From positions 1-64,000 of the forward strand of contig CACJPW010000003.1 of assembly GCA_902595375.1 (NCBI GenBank): a stretch of DNA of 64,000 nucleotides, read 5' to 3'. The notes under the pieces were generated by a model. That model saw only the letters and a list, made by a program, of their open reading frames with translations, was not told the DNA's origin and ran no database searches. How positions within the stretch are numbered: the stretch's first letter is position 1; every line of letters begins with the position of its first letter. A program made the translations under genes and the position numbers. This DNA comes from an uncultured Pelagibacteraceae bacterium (GTDB lineage: Bacteria > Pseudomonadota > Alphaproteobacteria > Pelagibacterales > Pelagibacteraceae). Positions 51,710 to 60,548 of this stretch are shown piece after piece.

Positions 51710-52387
51710 TTAATTAATTAAACTTGAGAAAAGATTTACTCCGTCTGTGTTAGAAATTAGTTTATCAATCATTCTTTCAGGATGAGGCATCATTCCTAGT
51801 ATATTTTTCTTTTGATTAAAAATACCTGCTATATTTTCAATTGCACCATTAGGATTTGATTGATTATTTACATTACCGTTTTCATCGCAATATTTAAACG
51901 CAATTAAATTTTCTTTATTTAACTGCTCAAGATGTTTTGAATTAGTAAAATAATTTCCTTCATTGTGCGCAATGTTGATCTTTAATATCTGTCCAATTTC
52001 ATATTTTGAAGTAAAATTAGTTTTGTTATTAAGAACTTTTATATTTACGTCTCTATTAATAAATTTTAAATTTTTATTTCTTAACAGAGTTCCCTCTAAT
52101 AACCCAGTTTCAGTTAAAATTTGAAATCCATTACAAATACCTAAAACTAAACATCCTGATTTTGCAGCTTTTATAACTTCATCTATTATAAGTGATTTGC
52201 CTGCGATTGCGCCTGAGCGCAGGTAATCTCCATATGAGAAACCACCAGGTATAACTATCAAGTCTGACTTAGGTAAAAAAGTTTCTTTATGCCAAACCAT
52301 ACTATTTTTAAATTGCATCTTCTCTAAAGCTAATGCAATATCTCTATCACAATTAGATCCTGGAAAGACAATTACTGATGATTTCAT
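51710..52387 (-). CDS. purQ: Phosphoribosylformylglycinamidine synthase glutaminase subunit PurQ
   Basis: 225 residues of a class I glutamine amidotransferase. VLGICNGFQILTETGLL carries the nucleophile Cys, and MMPHPERMID the catalytic His/Glu pair. It supplies ammonia to PurL. IPGGFSYGDYLRSGAIA is a conserved PurQ segment. It overlaps purS by one base and abuts purL. Confidence 0.96.
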   Translation of the reverse strand: MKSSVIVFPGSNCDRDIALALEKMQFKNSMVWHKETFLPKSDLIVIPGGFSYGDYLRSGAIAGKSLIIDEVIKAAKSGCLVLGICNGFQILTETGLLEGTLLRNKNLKFINRDVNIKVLNNKTNFTSKYEIGQILKINIAHNEGNYFTNSKHLEQLNKENLIAFKYCDENGNVNNQSNPNGAIENIAGIFNQKKNILGMMPHPERMIDKLISNTDGVNLFSSLIN

Positions 52388-52626
52388 TATAATTTATTAA
52401 TTTTATAATCCTCTATAATCAAATTAACTAATAATTTTTCACACATTTCTTTTACAGTATTTTTTGCTTTTTCTTGGTCGTTCTCATTAATCTCGATTTC
52501 AAAAAATTTACCTTGTCTAATACTTTTTAGGTTCTTAAAACCTAAGTTATCCAACGTATTTTCTACAACTTTACCTTGTGGATCTAGTACGTCTTTTTTA
52601 AGGGTTACTGTTACAGAAAATTTCAA
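52387..52626 (-). CDS. purS: Phosphoribosylformylglycinamidine synthase subunit PurS
   Basis: 79 residues, with the short ferredoxin-like fold shown by KKDVLDPQGKVVENTLDNLG, FEIEINE and NTVKEMCEKLLVNLIIEDY. PurS bridges PurL and PurQ in the three-part FGAM synthase. It lies one base after purC and overlaps purQ by one base. Confidence 0.93.
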   Translation of the reverse strand: MKFSVTVTLKKDVLDPQGKVVENTLDNLGFKNLKSIRQGKFFEIEINENDQEKAKNTVKEMCEKLLVNLIIEDYKINKL

Positions 52627-52627
52627 T

Positions 52628-53419
52628 TTATTTTTTTTTGAATTTTATTGGTATTGTTTTTCCAAAATTAACTTCACTAATATTAGTCTCTTCAGGCATT
52701 ATTCCTAATCTTCTAGCAACTTCTTGATAGGCTTGAATAATATTTCCCAAGTCTTTTCTAAACCTGTCTTTGTCTAATTTTTTTTCAGTTTTAGAATCCC
52801 ATAGTCTACAAGTGTCAGGGCTAATCTCATCAGCTAAAACAATCTCACTAAGATTTTTATCTTTATCCCAAGTTTTTCCATATTCAATCTTAAAATCTAC
52901 AAGTTTTATCCCAATTGATCTAAACATACCTGTTAAAAGATCATTAATCCTAAGAGTCATTTTATCTATAGATTTAATTTCGCTTTCAGTAGCCCAGTTA
53001 AATGAATAAATATGTTCTTTTGAAATTAAAGGATCATTTAAATCATCTTTTTTATAACAATATTCTAATAATGGCTTTTCTAAAATAGTACCCTCTGGAA
53101 TTCCCAATCTTTTGGTTAAAGATCCAGTAGCAATATTTCTTATTATGAACTCTATGGGAAAAATTTCTGCCTTCTTAATTAGTTGTTCTCTCATATTTAA
53201 TCTTTTTATGAAATGAGTTTTTATTCCACATTGGGCTAGGTTTGTTAAAATATATTCTGAAATTCTGTTATTAAGAACTCCTTTTCCCTCTACTTTAGCT
53301 TTTTTGAGATTATTAAAAGCAGTAGCATCATCTTTAAAATGCTGGATAAGAACATTTTTATCTTTAGTCTCATATAATATTTTTGCCTTGCCCTCGTATA
53401 ATTTGTTTCCTTTATTCAT
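52628..53419 (-). CDS. purC: Phosphoribosylaminoimidazole-succinocarboxamide synthase
   Basis: 263 residues. [20 protein letters not shown] is the ATP-binding start, FKDDATAFN the glycine-equivalent loop, and [13 protein letters not shown] the conserved C-terminal motif; [10 protein letters not shown] is also typical. It joins aspartate to CAIR in purine synthesis. It follows purB by five bases in the same operon. Confidence 0.96.
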   Translation of the reverse strand: MNKGNKLYEGKAKILYETKDKNVLIQHFKDDATAFNNLKKAKVEGKGVLNNRISEYILTNLAQCGIKTHFIKRLNMREQLIKKAEIFPIEFIIRNIATGSLTKRLGIPEGTILEKPLLEYCYKKDDLNDPLISKEHIYSFNWATESEIKSIDKMTLRINDLLTGMFRSIGIKLVDFKIEYGKTWDKDKNLSEIVLADEISPDTCRLWDSKTEKKLDKDRFRKDLGNIIQAYQEVARRLGIMPEETNISEVNFGKTIPIKFKKK

Positions 53420-53424
53420 TTGAT

Positions 53425-54720
53425 TTATTTTTTCAGATTTCGATTAAAAATTATATTAATTTTTTTAGTATGGTAACTAAAATCAAATAATTTTTTTAAT
53501 TTATTAACAGGTATTTTGTTAGTAATCTTTTTATCTGCTAGGATGATTTCAGAGAAAGACAAGTTTTCTTTCCAGGCTTTCATTGCATTTTTTTGAACTA
53601 TTTTATAGGCGTTTTCTCTGGAAAAACCTGAATTAGTTAATTCAAGTAATATTCTTTGAGAAAAAAATACTCCATTAGTTATTTCCAAATTTTTTTTCAT
53701 TTTATTTGGATAAATATTTAAATTTTTTATAACGTTATTTAACCTTACTAATGCAAAATCTAATGTTATAGTTGAATCTGGTCCAATATTTCTTTCAACT
53801 GCTGAATGAGAAATATCTCGCTCGTGCCACAACGCAACATTTTCAAGAGCTGGTATAACCACAGATCTCACTAGTCTAGCTAATCCTGTTAAATTTTCGC
53901 TTAGTATTGGATTTTTTTTATGTGGCATTGCAGACGAACCTTTTTGCTTTTTTCCAAAAAACTCCTCAACTTCTAAAACCTCTGTTCTTTGAAGGTGTCT
54001 TATTTCAACAGCAAATCTCTCTACTGAACTAGCGATCAATCCGAGAGTTGAAAAAAATTGCGCATGTCTATCTCTAGGGATGATTTGAGTAGAAATAGGT
54101 TCAACATTTAATTTAAGTTTTTTTGCGACATATTTTTCTACTCTGGGATCAATATTAGCAAATGTTCCGACAGCTCCGGAAATAGCACATGTTGAAATTT
54201 CGTTGATTGAGTCTATAAGTCTTTTTTTATTTCTTAAAAATTCTTGATAAAAAGTTAACATTTTAAGACCAAAAGTAATTGGCTCCGCGTGAATTCCGTG
54301 ACTCCTTCCAATGCAAAGTGTATATTTATGTTTTATTGCTTGACGTTTAATTGAAATTAATAATTCTTCAATATCTTTTAATAAAATTTCTCCAGATTGT
54401 TTTAATTGCATATTAAAACATGTATCTAAGACATCAGACGAAGTCATTCCTTTATGAAGATATCTAGACTTATCTCCAGCTTTTTCATTTATTGAGGTAA
54501 GAAATGCTATAACGTCATGTTTAACCTTATCTTCTATTTGCAAAATTCTTTTTACATTAATTTTAGCTTTTGATTTTACTTTATTGACTACACCCCTAGG
54601 AATAATTCCAAGCTTTTCCATAGCTTGTGCTGCAGCAAGTTCTATCTCAAGCCAAATGGAATACTTATTGTAATCTTCCCAAATAGTTTTAATTTCTTTT
54701 CGTGAATATCTTTCGATCAT
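53425..54720 (-). CDS. purB: Adenylosuccinate lyase
   Basis: 431 residues of the fumarase/aspartase superfamily. [17 protein letters not shown] is the superfamily signature with the mobile-loop Ser; [16 protein letters not shown] and [19 protein letters not shown] (C1 and C2 regions) carry the catalytic His residues. It cleaves SAICAR and adenylosuccinate. It lies 18 bases after map. Confidence 0.96.
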   Translation of the reverse strand: MIERYSRKEIKTIWEDYNKYSIWLEIELAAAQAMEKLGIIPRGVVNKVKSKAKINVKRILQIEDKVKHDVIAFLTSINEKAGDKSRYLHKGMTSSDVLDTCFNMQLKQSGEILLKDIEELLISIKRQAIKHKYTLCIGRSHGIHAEPITFGLKMLTFYQEFLRNKKRLIDSINEISTCAISGAVGTFANIDPRVEKYVAKKLKLNVEPISTQIIPRDRHAQFFSTLGLIASSVERFAVEIRHLQRTEVLEVEEFFGKKQKGSSAMPHKKNPILSENLTGLARLVRSVVIPALENVALWHERDISHSAVERNIGPDSTITLDFALVRLNNVIKNLNIYPNKMKKNLEITNGVFFSQRILLELTNSGFSRENAYKIVQKNAMKAWKENLSFSEIILADKKITNKIPVNKLKKLFDFSYHTKKINIIFNRNLKK

Positions 54721-54738
54721 AGAAAATTAATCCTTATA

Positions 54739-55479
54739 TTATAATGTAAAAACTTCACATCCATCTGCTTTTACACCTACAGTATGTTCAAATTGTGCTG
54801 ATAAAGATTTATCTTTAGTAACTGCGGTCCAACCATCATTTAGTATTTTTGTTTCAAATTTTCCTAAATTTATCATAGGTTCAATTGTAAAAATCATTCC
54901 AGTTTTTAATTTTTGCCCAGTTCCTTTCTTTCCATAATGTAAAACATTCGGCTCTTTATGAAAAACTTCACCAATTCCATGACCACAAAAGTCTTGGACC
55001 ACAGAAAATCCCTCTTGTTCAACATGATCTTGTATAACTGCACCAATATCACCTAAACAAATATCTTCTCTAATAATTTCTATCGCCTTCATCATAGCTT
55101 CATAAGTGGTTTTAACTAATTTTTTTGCCTTTATAGAAACTTCTCCAATTTCAAATGTTTTACTTGTGTCACCATGCCATCCATCTTTAAAAGCTGTCAC
55201 ATCTACGTTTAAAATATCTCCTTCATTTAAAATCTTGTCAGAAGGTATCCCGTGACAAACTATATGATTTGCTGATGTACAACATGATTTTGGAAAACCT
55301 CTGTAAAACAGAGGAGCTGAATATGCTCCGTTGTCATTTATATATTCATAACACAATTTATCAATTTCTTCAGTTGTAATACCTGGTCTAATTATTTTTT
55401 TAACTTCTTTTAAAGCACCAGCAGCTATAACACCTGCTTGTCTAGTTTTTTCAAAAGACTCTTTGTAATTGTCATTCAT
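54739..55479 (-). CDS. map: Methionine aminopeptidase, type I
   Basis: 246 residues. Metal ligands are Asp in LNVDVTAFKDGWHGDT (two), His in CGHGIGEVFHKEP, and Glu in FTIEPMIN and the terminal AQFEHTVGV. HIVCHGIPSDKIL supplies the substrate His. It removes N-terminal Met from new proteins. It overlaps sfsA by four bases (ATGA) and is upstream of purB. Confidence 0.96.
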   Translation of the reverse strand: MNDNYKESFEKTRQAGVIAAGALKEVKKIIRPGITTEEIDKLCYEYINDNGAYSAPLFYRGFPKSCCTSANHIVCHGIPSDKILNEGDILNVDVTAFKDGWHGDTSKTFEIGEVSIKAKKLVKTTYEAMMKAIEIIREDICLGDIGAVIQDHVEQEGFSVVQDFCGHGIGEVFHKEPNVLHYGKKGTGQKLKTGMIFTIEPMINLGKFETKILNDGWTAVTKDKSLSAQFEHTVGVKADGCEVFTL

Positions 55480-56174
55480 TTGACTCTAAAGTTAATTTTA
55501 CTATTTAGTTTTATTCCTTTTGAAGAAAATTTACAATCATAGCAAAGTATATTTAAATTTTTTTTAACAGCTTTTGTTAGTAGTTCATCATATTTTTTAT
55601 CGATATCTTTAGCTATTTTAAATTGATTACAGTCATTTCTTTGAATTAAATATAGTAAATAAACCTCATAACCTTGTTTTTTTGCTTTCAATAATTCTCT
55701 AATATGCTTGTGACCTCTTGAGGTAACGGCATCCGGGAACTCTGCTACTCCTTTTTTTCTAGAAAGAGTAACATTTTTTACCTCAATAAATGTTTTTCTA
55801 AAATCATTTAAAACAAGAAAATCAAATCTAGTATTATCGCCAAACTTAACTTCTTTTTTGATTGATTTTAATTCAATAAAGTTAGGAATTAATTTATCAT
55901 TTAAAGCATTTAGCACTATCTTATTTGCTAAATGTGTATTTATACCAACTTTGCTCTTTTTATCTTCAATGATTTGCAGCGTATATTTGAGTTTTCTTTC
56001 AGGATTATCTGATTTGCTTAACCATACTTTATTACCCTTTTTTAATAGCCCAAGCATTGAACCTGTATTCGGGCAATGAGCAGTAACTATTTTATTATTA
56101 ATTTTTACATCAACTAAAAAACGTTTATATCTTTTTATAAATTCTCCTGATATTAATATTTTTTCAAAGTTCAT
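55476..56174 (-). CDS. sfsA: SfsA family protein
   Basis: 232 residues. The N-terminal OB-like part includes FLVDVKINNKIVTAHCPNTGSM, and the later nuclease-like domain has TRFDFLVLNDFRKTFIEVKN, where Asp and the ExK pair resemble a PD-(D/E)XK site. AEFPDAVTSRGHKHIREL is the family signature. Known as a sugar-fermentation-stimulation protein in E. coli; the biochemical role is poorly defined. It is the first gene of the purine/bolA operon. Confidence 0.93.
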   Translation of the reverse strand: MNFEKILISGEFIKRYKRFLVDVKINNKIVTAHCPNTGSMLGLLKKGNKVWLSKSDNPERKLKYTLQIIEDKKSKVGINTHLANKIVLNALNDKLIPNFIELKSIKKEVKFGDNTRFDFLVLNDFRKTFIEVKNVTLSRKKGVAEFPDAVTSRGHKHIRELLKAKKQGYEVYLLYLIQRNDCNQFKIAKDIDKKYDELLTKAVKKNLNILCYDCKFSSKGIKLNSKINFRVK

Positions 56175-56190
56175 ATATAATTAATAATTT

Positions 56191-56949
56191 ATGAAGAAAA
56201 AAAAACAAAAAGTAAATGCTGCAATTTTAATAATTGGTAATGAAATCTTGTCAGGAAGAACGCAAGATAAAAATACTGCATTTATAAGCAATTGGTTAAA
56301 TACAAGCTGTGGTATTAATGTTGAAGAAGTTAGAATAATACCTGACGTTGAAAAAACTATAATAAAAAATATTAAAAAACTATCAAATAAATTTAATTAC
56401 GTATTTACTACAGGTGGGATTGGTCCAACACACGATGATATTACATCTAAGTCAATTGCAAAGGCTTTTAAATTAAAATACGGATATAATGAGGAGGCTT
56501 TTAAAATTTTAGAAAATTATTATGGAAAGAAAAAATTCAATGATGGTAGAAAAAAAATGGCTAAAATGCCGAGAGGAGCTAAACTTATTTATAATCCATC
56601 AAGTGCAGCTCCAGGTTTTATGACTAAGAATATTTTATCATTACCTGGGGTACCATCTATTTTAAATTCAATGATAGAAAATTGTAAAAGATTTTTGATA
56701 AAGGGATCAAGAGTTCATAGCAAAACTTTAAATCTTTTTACGGTGGAGAGCAATATTTCAGAAAGATTAGGATTAATACAAAAAAAATATAAAAAATACG
56801 TTGATATAGGTAGTTATCCTTTTTTTAGGCTAGGTAAAATTGGGGTTTCAATTGTTTCTCGCTCAACTTCAAAAGATAAATTATTAAAAGTAAATAAAGA
56901 TTTATTGGAACTTGTCAAAAATAAAAAAATTAAAATATTAAAAATCTAA
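56191..56949 (+). CDS. CinA-type molybdopterin-binding-fold protein
   Basis: 252 residues with the MoaB/MogA-like fold used in the N-terminal half of CinA. AILIIGNEILSGRTQDKNTA, FTTGGIGPTHDDITSKSIA and SLPGVPSILNSM are the conserved motifs. The C-terminal NMN deamidase domain of full CinA is absent. Members often act as ADP-ribose or NMN-related hydrolases. It starts 16 bases from the divergent sfsA gene and shares CTAA with the convergent GT9 stop. Confidence 0.88.
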   Translation: MKKKKQKVNAAILIIGNEILSGRTQDKNTAFISNWLNTSCGINVEEVRIIPDVEKTIIKNIKKLSNKFNYVFTTGGIGPTHDDITSKSIAKAFKLKYGYNEEAFKILENYYGKKKFNDGRKKMAKMPRGAKLIYNPSSAAPGFMTKNILSLPGVPSILNSMIENCKRFLIKGSRVHSKTLNLFTVESNISERLGLIQKKYKKYVDIGSYPFFRLGKIGVSIVSRSTSKDKLLKVNKDLLELVKNKKIKILKI

Positions 56950-57899
56950 ATTAAACTAAGTACCTCATCAACCTCAATTGAATTAATATCTTCTGTATTG
57001 TGCATTTTTTTACTATCTAATATTTTTGTATATTTATTTTTTGGTGCAAATTTTTTTGAATTAGTTGGGCCAAAAAGAACAACCATAGGTATTTTAGCTA
57101 AAGCTATCATGTGCATAATACCATTATCTATAGAAATAGCTTTTTCTAATCTTGAAGATAAAGCTGTCACCAAAGCAGGACAAGACAATTTAGAATTCAA
57201 TTCTGGAAAAATTGCAGATGGGACCTGATTTTTTATTTTTTCAATTAATTCAATTTTATCTTTTTCAATAAAGAAAACGGGAATTTTATTTTTTGATGTT
57301 ATCTTGTTAGCTAAAGCTGTGAACTTATAAATTGACCAACTTTTCTTTCTATACTCATTGCCCTGCGTAATTGAAAAACCGACATAATTAGAATTCGGAA
57401 GTAATTTTTTAGCTTCAGATAATAGTATTTTAGACAATTTTTTTATTTTAAATTCTGTTTCAATAATATCATCTTCAATAAATAGACTTAGGTTTTCTAA
57501 ATGATTTAAAGTATTTGTCTTAATCTTTTTTGAGGAAAAAAAGCCATTTAAAGTTCTCGAGTAAAACATTTCATGAGGTATTTGCTTCAATAATACTGAA
57601 TTTCTAAATTTAGTTTGTAAATCGATTATTAAATCAAATTTGCCCAAACCTTTTTCAATTAATCTTTTTTTTATAAAAAAAAAGTGCCACCATCTAAATC
57701 CAAAATATTTTAAGTTTAGATCGAAAGTCTCAATATCGAAATTATACTCTTTTAGTTTACCTCTAAAATGGTTTTGGTGAGCTCCTAGGTAAAAAAATCT
57801 TGATTTCTTATAATGATTTTGAAGACTTAATATTAATGGAAATAATTGGATGGAGTCCCCTAAACCACCGCCAGAATTATAAATCAAAATTTTCCTCAT
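56946..57899 (-). CDS. Glycosyltransferase family 9
   Basis: 317 residues, GT-B fold. The N-terminal LIYNSGGGLGDSIQLFPLI is the GT9 signature with GDS, and the C-terminal AISIDNGIMHMIALAKIPM stands in place of D-TGPxH, with Asn-Gly-Ile for Thr-Gly-Pro. It would add a heptose-like or other sugar to an LPS core or capsule. It marks the left edge of the very AT-rich envelope cluster that continues to 64000. Sugar and acceptor are unknown. Confidence 0.85.
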   Translation of the reverse strand: MRKILIYNSGGGLGDSIQLFPLILSLQNHYKKSRFFYLGAHQNHFRGKLKEYNFDIETFDLNLKYFGFRWWHFFFIKKRLIEKGLGKFDLIIDLQTKFRNSVLLKQIPHEMFYSRTLNGFFSSKKIKTNTLNHLENLSLFIEDDIIETEFKIKKLSKILLSEAKKLLPNSNYVGFSITQGNEYRKKSWSIYKFTALANKITSKNKIPVFFIEKDKIELIEKIKNQVPSAIFPELNSKLSCPALVTALSSRLEKAISIDNGIMHMIALAKIPMVVLFGPTNSKKFAPKNKYTKILDSKKMHNTEDINSIEVDEVLSLI

Positions 57900-58000
57900 A
57901 AAATATATTTACTTTATAACAATAGCAAAATGATATAAATAATTTGCTAAACTTAAATTAAAGAAGTAAGTCTTCTTTATCCAGTAAATTGGATAAAATT

Positions 58001-58801
58001 ATGATAAATAAAAGCCCTTCAAAGATTTGTAAAAATATAAGAAAAAAAATCCTTTTTTCGATTTACAACGCAAGATCAGGACATGTTGGACCCTCTTTAT
58101 CTTCTGTAGAACTAATTTATTCAATTATCAAATTAGGAATTAATTATAAAAAAAAAAATAGAAATAAATTTATACTTTCTAAAGGACATGCTGCTCCAGC
58201 TCTTTATGCTACACTTGATGAATTTAAACTTCTAAAAAAAAATGAATTAAAAACTCTTAGAAAAGTTAAAAGTAGATTGCAGGGACATCCTGATAAAAAA
58301 AAACTAAACTTAGTAGACACAGGCACTGGTGCTTTAGGTCAAGGATTATCAATAAGTATCGGATATTCGTTAAGTTCAAATCTACTTAAATTAAATACTA
58401 AAATTTTTTGTTTATTGGGCGATGGCGAAATACAAGAAGGGCAAATATGGGAGTCAGCAATGTACATTGGTGCGCACAATATTAAAAATATAATTGTATT
58501 CATTGATGGAAATAAATTCCAGAATGAGCGCTCTATTGCTGAAACTTTACCTGAAAAAAATCTTTTAAAAAAATGGCAATCATTTGGTTTTATAACAAAA
58601 AAAATAAATGGTCACTCAATTAATTCAATTGAAAAAATAATTAATTCTTTTATGAAAAATAAAAATAATAAACCTTTATTAGTTTATTGTGATACAATTA
58701 AAGGTAAGGGTGTTTCATTCATGGAAAATAATAATAAGTTTCATAGTGTAAAAGATTTATCAGAGGAAAATTATAAAAAAGCTATTTCGGAGTTAAGTTA
58801 A
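58001..58801 (+). CDS. Transketolase N-terminal subunit (split type)
   Basis: About 266 residues from the ATG at 58001 (a TTG lies 12 bases upstream). It is the thiamine-diphosphate-binding half: SKGHAAPALYATLDEF, GTGALGQGLSISIGYSLS, LLGDGEIQEGQIWESAMY (the GDGxxxEG motif) and IDGNKFQNERS. KGKGVSFMENN closes the domain. With the next gene it forms a two-chain transketolase moving two-carbon units between ketose and aldose phosphates. Lying in an envelope-sugar cluster, it may serve a dedicated pathway rather than the central pentose route. Confidence 0.9.
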   Translation: MINKSPSKICKNIRKKILFSIYNARSGHVGPSLSSVELIYSIIKLGINYKKKNRNKFILSKGHAAPALYATLDEFKLLKKNELKTLRKVKSRLQGHPDKKKLNLVDTGTGALGQGLSISIGYSLSSNLLKLNTKIFCLLGDGEIQEGQIWESAMYIGAHNIKNIIVFIDGNKFQNERSIAETLPEKNLLKKWQSFGFITKKINGHSINSIEKIINSFMKNKNNKPLLVYCDTIKGKGVSFMENNNKFHSVKDLSEENYKKAISELS

Positions 58802-58803
58802 TT

Positions 58804-59715
58804 ATGTCATTAAGTATTAGAGAAGCATTTGGCTTAGAGTTAGTTAGATTAGGAAAGAAAAATAAAAAGATTGTAGCTGTAAGTTGCGATTTAAAAGATG
58901 CATGTAAATTAAGTTTTTTTTTTGATAAATTTCCAAAAAGATCATTTGAGGTTGGAATAGCTGAGGCCAATGCAGTTGGTATAGCCGCGGGACTTGCTTT
59001 ATCTGGATTTAGACCTTACCTGGCAAGTTTCGCATCTTTCATTACTGGTAAAAACGTAGAAATAAGAACATCTATTTCTTATAATAACTGTGGAGTTGTT
59101 ATAGTTGGAACTCATGGAGGATTGATAGGACCTGACGGAGCTACACAATCATCTTTTCAAGATATTGCGGTTATGAGGTCACTCCCTTATTTTGAAATAA
59201 TTCAACCTAGTTCGCCAAAGGAGACAAGACAAGCTGTTGCTTATAGCGCAAGGAGTAAAAAACCTCTTTATTTAAGAATAGCTAGAAATGAAGTAATGGA
59301 GTTTTTACCTAAAAATTATAAATTTAAGATGGGTTTCCCAGCGCTAATAAAAAAAGGTAAAAAAAATTTAATTATTTCATCAGGACCAATTTTATCAAAT
59401 TGTTATTATGCATCGAAAAAAATAAATAAAGATATTGCCATAATGAATTTATCATCAATAAAACCATTAAATGAAAAATATATTCTTAAAATTTTGAAAA
59501 AATATAAAAATATAATCACTGTGGAAGACCATAGTACAATCGGAGGTTTAGGATCAGTTATAGCTGAAATTATTGCAAAAAATAATCTTAATAAAAATTT
59601 AAAAATTCATGGAATTCAAGATGATTTTATAGATAGTGATACCCCAAGTTCTTTAGAAAAGCACTATAAATTGGATATTAATAGTCTGTTTAAAATATTT
59701 AAGAAATTCTTTTAA
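58804..59715 (+). CDS. Transketolase C-terminal subunit (split type)
   Basis: 303 residues comprising the pyrimidine-binding and C-terminal domains. FEVGIAEANAVGIAAGLALSG carries the catalytic Glu, and VIVGTHGGLIGPDGATQSSFQD the substrate loop (HGG region). ITVEDHSTIGGLGSVIAEI is the C-terminal motif. It starts two bases after the N-terminal subunit stop. A DXP-synthase-like or other ThDP role is less likely. The stop shares TTAA with the convergent HAD gene. Confidence 0.9.
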   Translation: MSLSIREAFGLELVRLGKKNKKIVAVSCDLKDACKLSFFFDKFPKRSFEVGIAEANAVGIAAGLALSGFRPYLASFASFITGKNVEIRTSISYNNCGVVIVGTHGGLIGPDGATQSSFQDIAVMRSLPYFEIIQPSSPKETRQAVAYSARSKKPLYLRIARNEVMEFLPKNYKFKMGFPALIKKGKKNLIISSGPILSNCYYASKKINKDIAIMNLSSIKPLNEKYILKILKKYKNIITVEDHSTIGGLGSVIAEIIAKNNLNKNLKIHGIQDDFIDSDTPSSLEKHYKLDINSLFKIFKKFF

Positions 59716-60548
59716 TTAATTTTTATATTTCTTATTAAATAATCAGGTATTATTTTTTTTTTTTGTATTTCATTAAGTGCAATATTATCTGATTTAAAGC
59801 AATTTAGTTTTTTAAAACCATCTAAAACTAAAGCCGTTTTGATACCAAAGTTTTTTCCTCCCATAATATCTGTATCTAGATTATCTCCTATTAAAACTGT
59901 TTTCTTTTTTTTTATTTTTTTTAATACATTATTAAAAATCATTCTCTGAGGTTTTCCAATATAGGCAACTTTACCACCTAATTTTTCGTAAATTTTTGCT
60001 ATATAACCAATTTGGAAGTATCTACTATTGTCTTTAAAGGTAAAAAGATCAGGATTTGTACAAATCATAGGAATTTTTTTTTGTGATAATTTGATGATAA
60101 CTCTTATAATTTGATTAATATTTTTTTTAGGTTCAAGCGACATTGCTAAAATAAATTTACAATTATTACAGTCAATTTTTTCAATTCTAAGTTTTTTTAA
60201 CAAATCTACTTCTTTGTTATTTGAAATTACAAAAGCTTTTTTTTTCTTTAAAATTTTAGAAATATAATTTTTTTTTGATTTTAACTTAATTTGTCTTAAG
60301 GCCTCTCCAGCTGTCATAATATTATTAAAATACTTAAACTCTAAATTAATTTTTTTTAAAGTTTGTTTTTTAAACTCTTCTAAGGTTTGAGAAGTATTTG
60401 AGATTAAAGTTAAATGTTTATTTTTTAATTTTCTTATTGATTTATTAGTAAAATTAAACAGCTTTTTTCCATCATGAAGTACACCCCATTGATCAAAAAT
60501 TATGTATTCGTATATATTTGATAATTTTTCAAAATTTATCTTCTTCAT
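59712..60548 (-). CDS. HAD class IIA hydrolase
   Basis: 278 residues. YIIFDQWGVLHDGKKLF is motif I of the IIA sugar-phosphatase group, with Asp as nucleophile and DxWGxxHDG spelling. TLISNTSQ is motif II, and VLIGDNLDTDIMGGKNFG motif IV; IGKPQRMIFNNVL provides the Lys. The alpha/beta cap lies between. It would remove phosphate from a sugar or polyol phosphate. Its start overlaps the nucleotidyltransferase stop by four bases, so they are co-translated. Context: phosphatase plus nucleotidyltransferase plus kinase. Confidence 0.85.
   Translation of the reverse strand: MKKINFEKLSNIYEYIIFDQWGVLHDGKKLFNFTNKSIRKLKNKHLTLISNTSQTLEEFKKQTLKKINLEFKYFNNIMTAGEALRQIKLKSKKNYISKILKKKKAFVISNNKEVDLLKKLRIEKIDCNNCKFILAMSLEPKKNINQIIRVIIKLSQKKIPMICTNPDLFTFKDNSRYFQIGYIAKIYEKLGGKVAYIGKPQRMIFNNVLKKIKKKKTVLIGDNLDTDIMGGKNFGIKTALVLDGFKKLNCFKSDNIALNEIQKKKIIPDYLIRNIKIN

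Noticed and set aside
57961-57997. Two small inverted repeats before the transketolase gene (AAGAAG/CTTCTT and TTTATCC/GGATAAA)
   Set aside because: Stems of six and seven mostly A-T pairs are expected by chance at this composition; no riboswitch-like conservation can be claimed.
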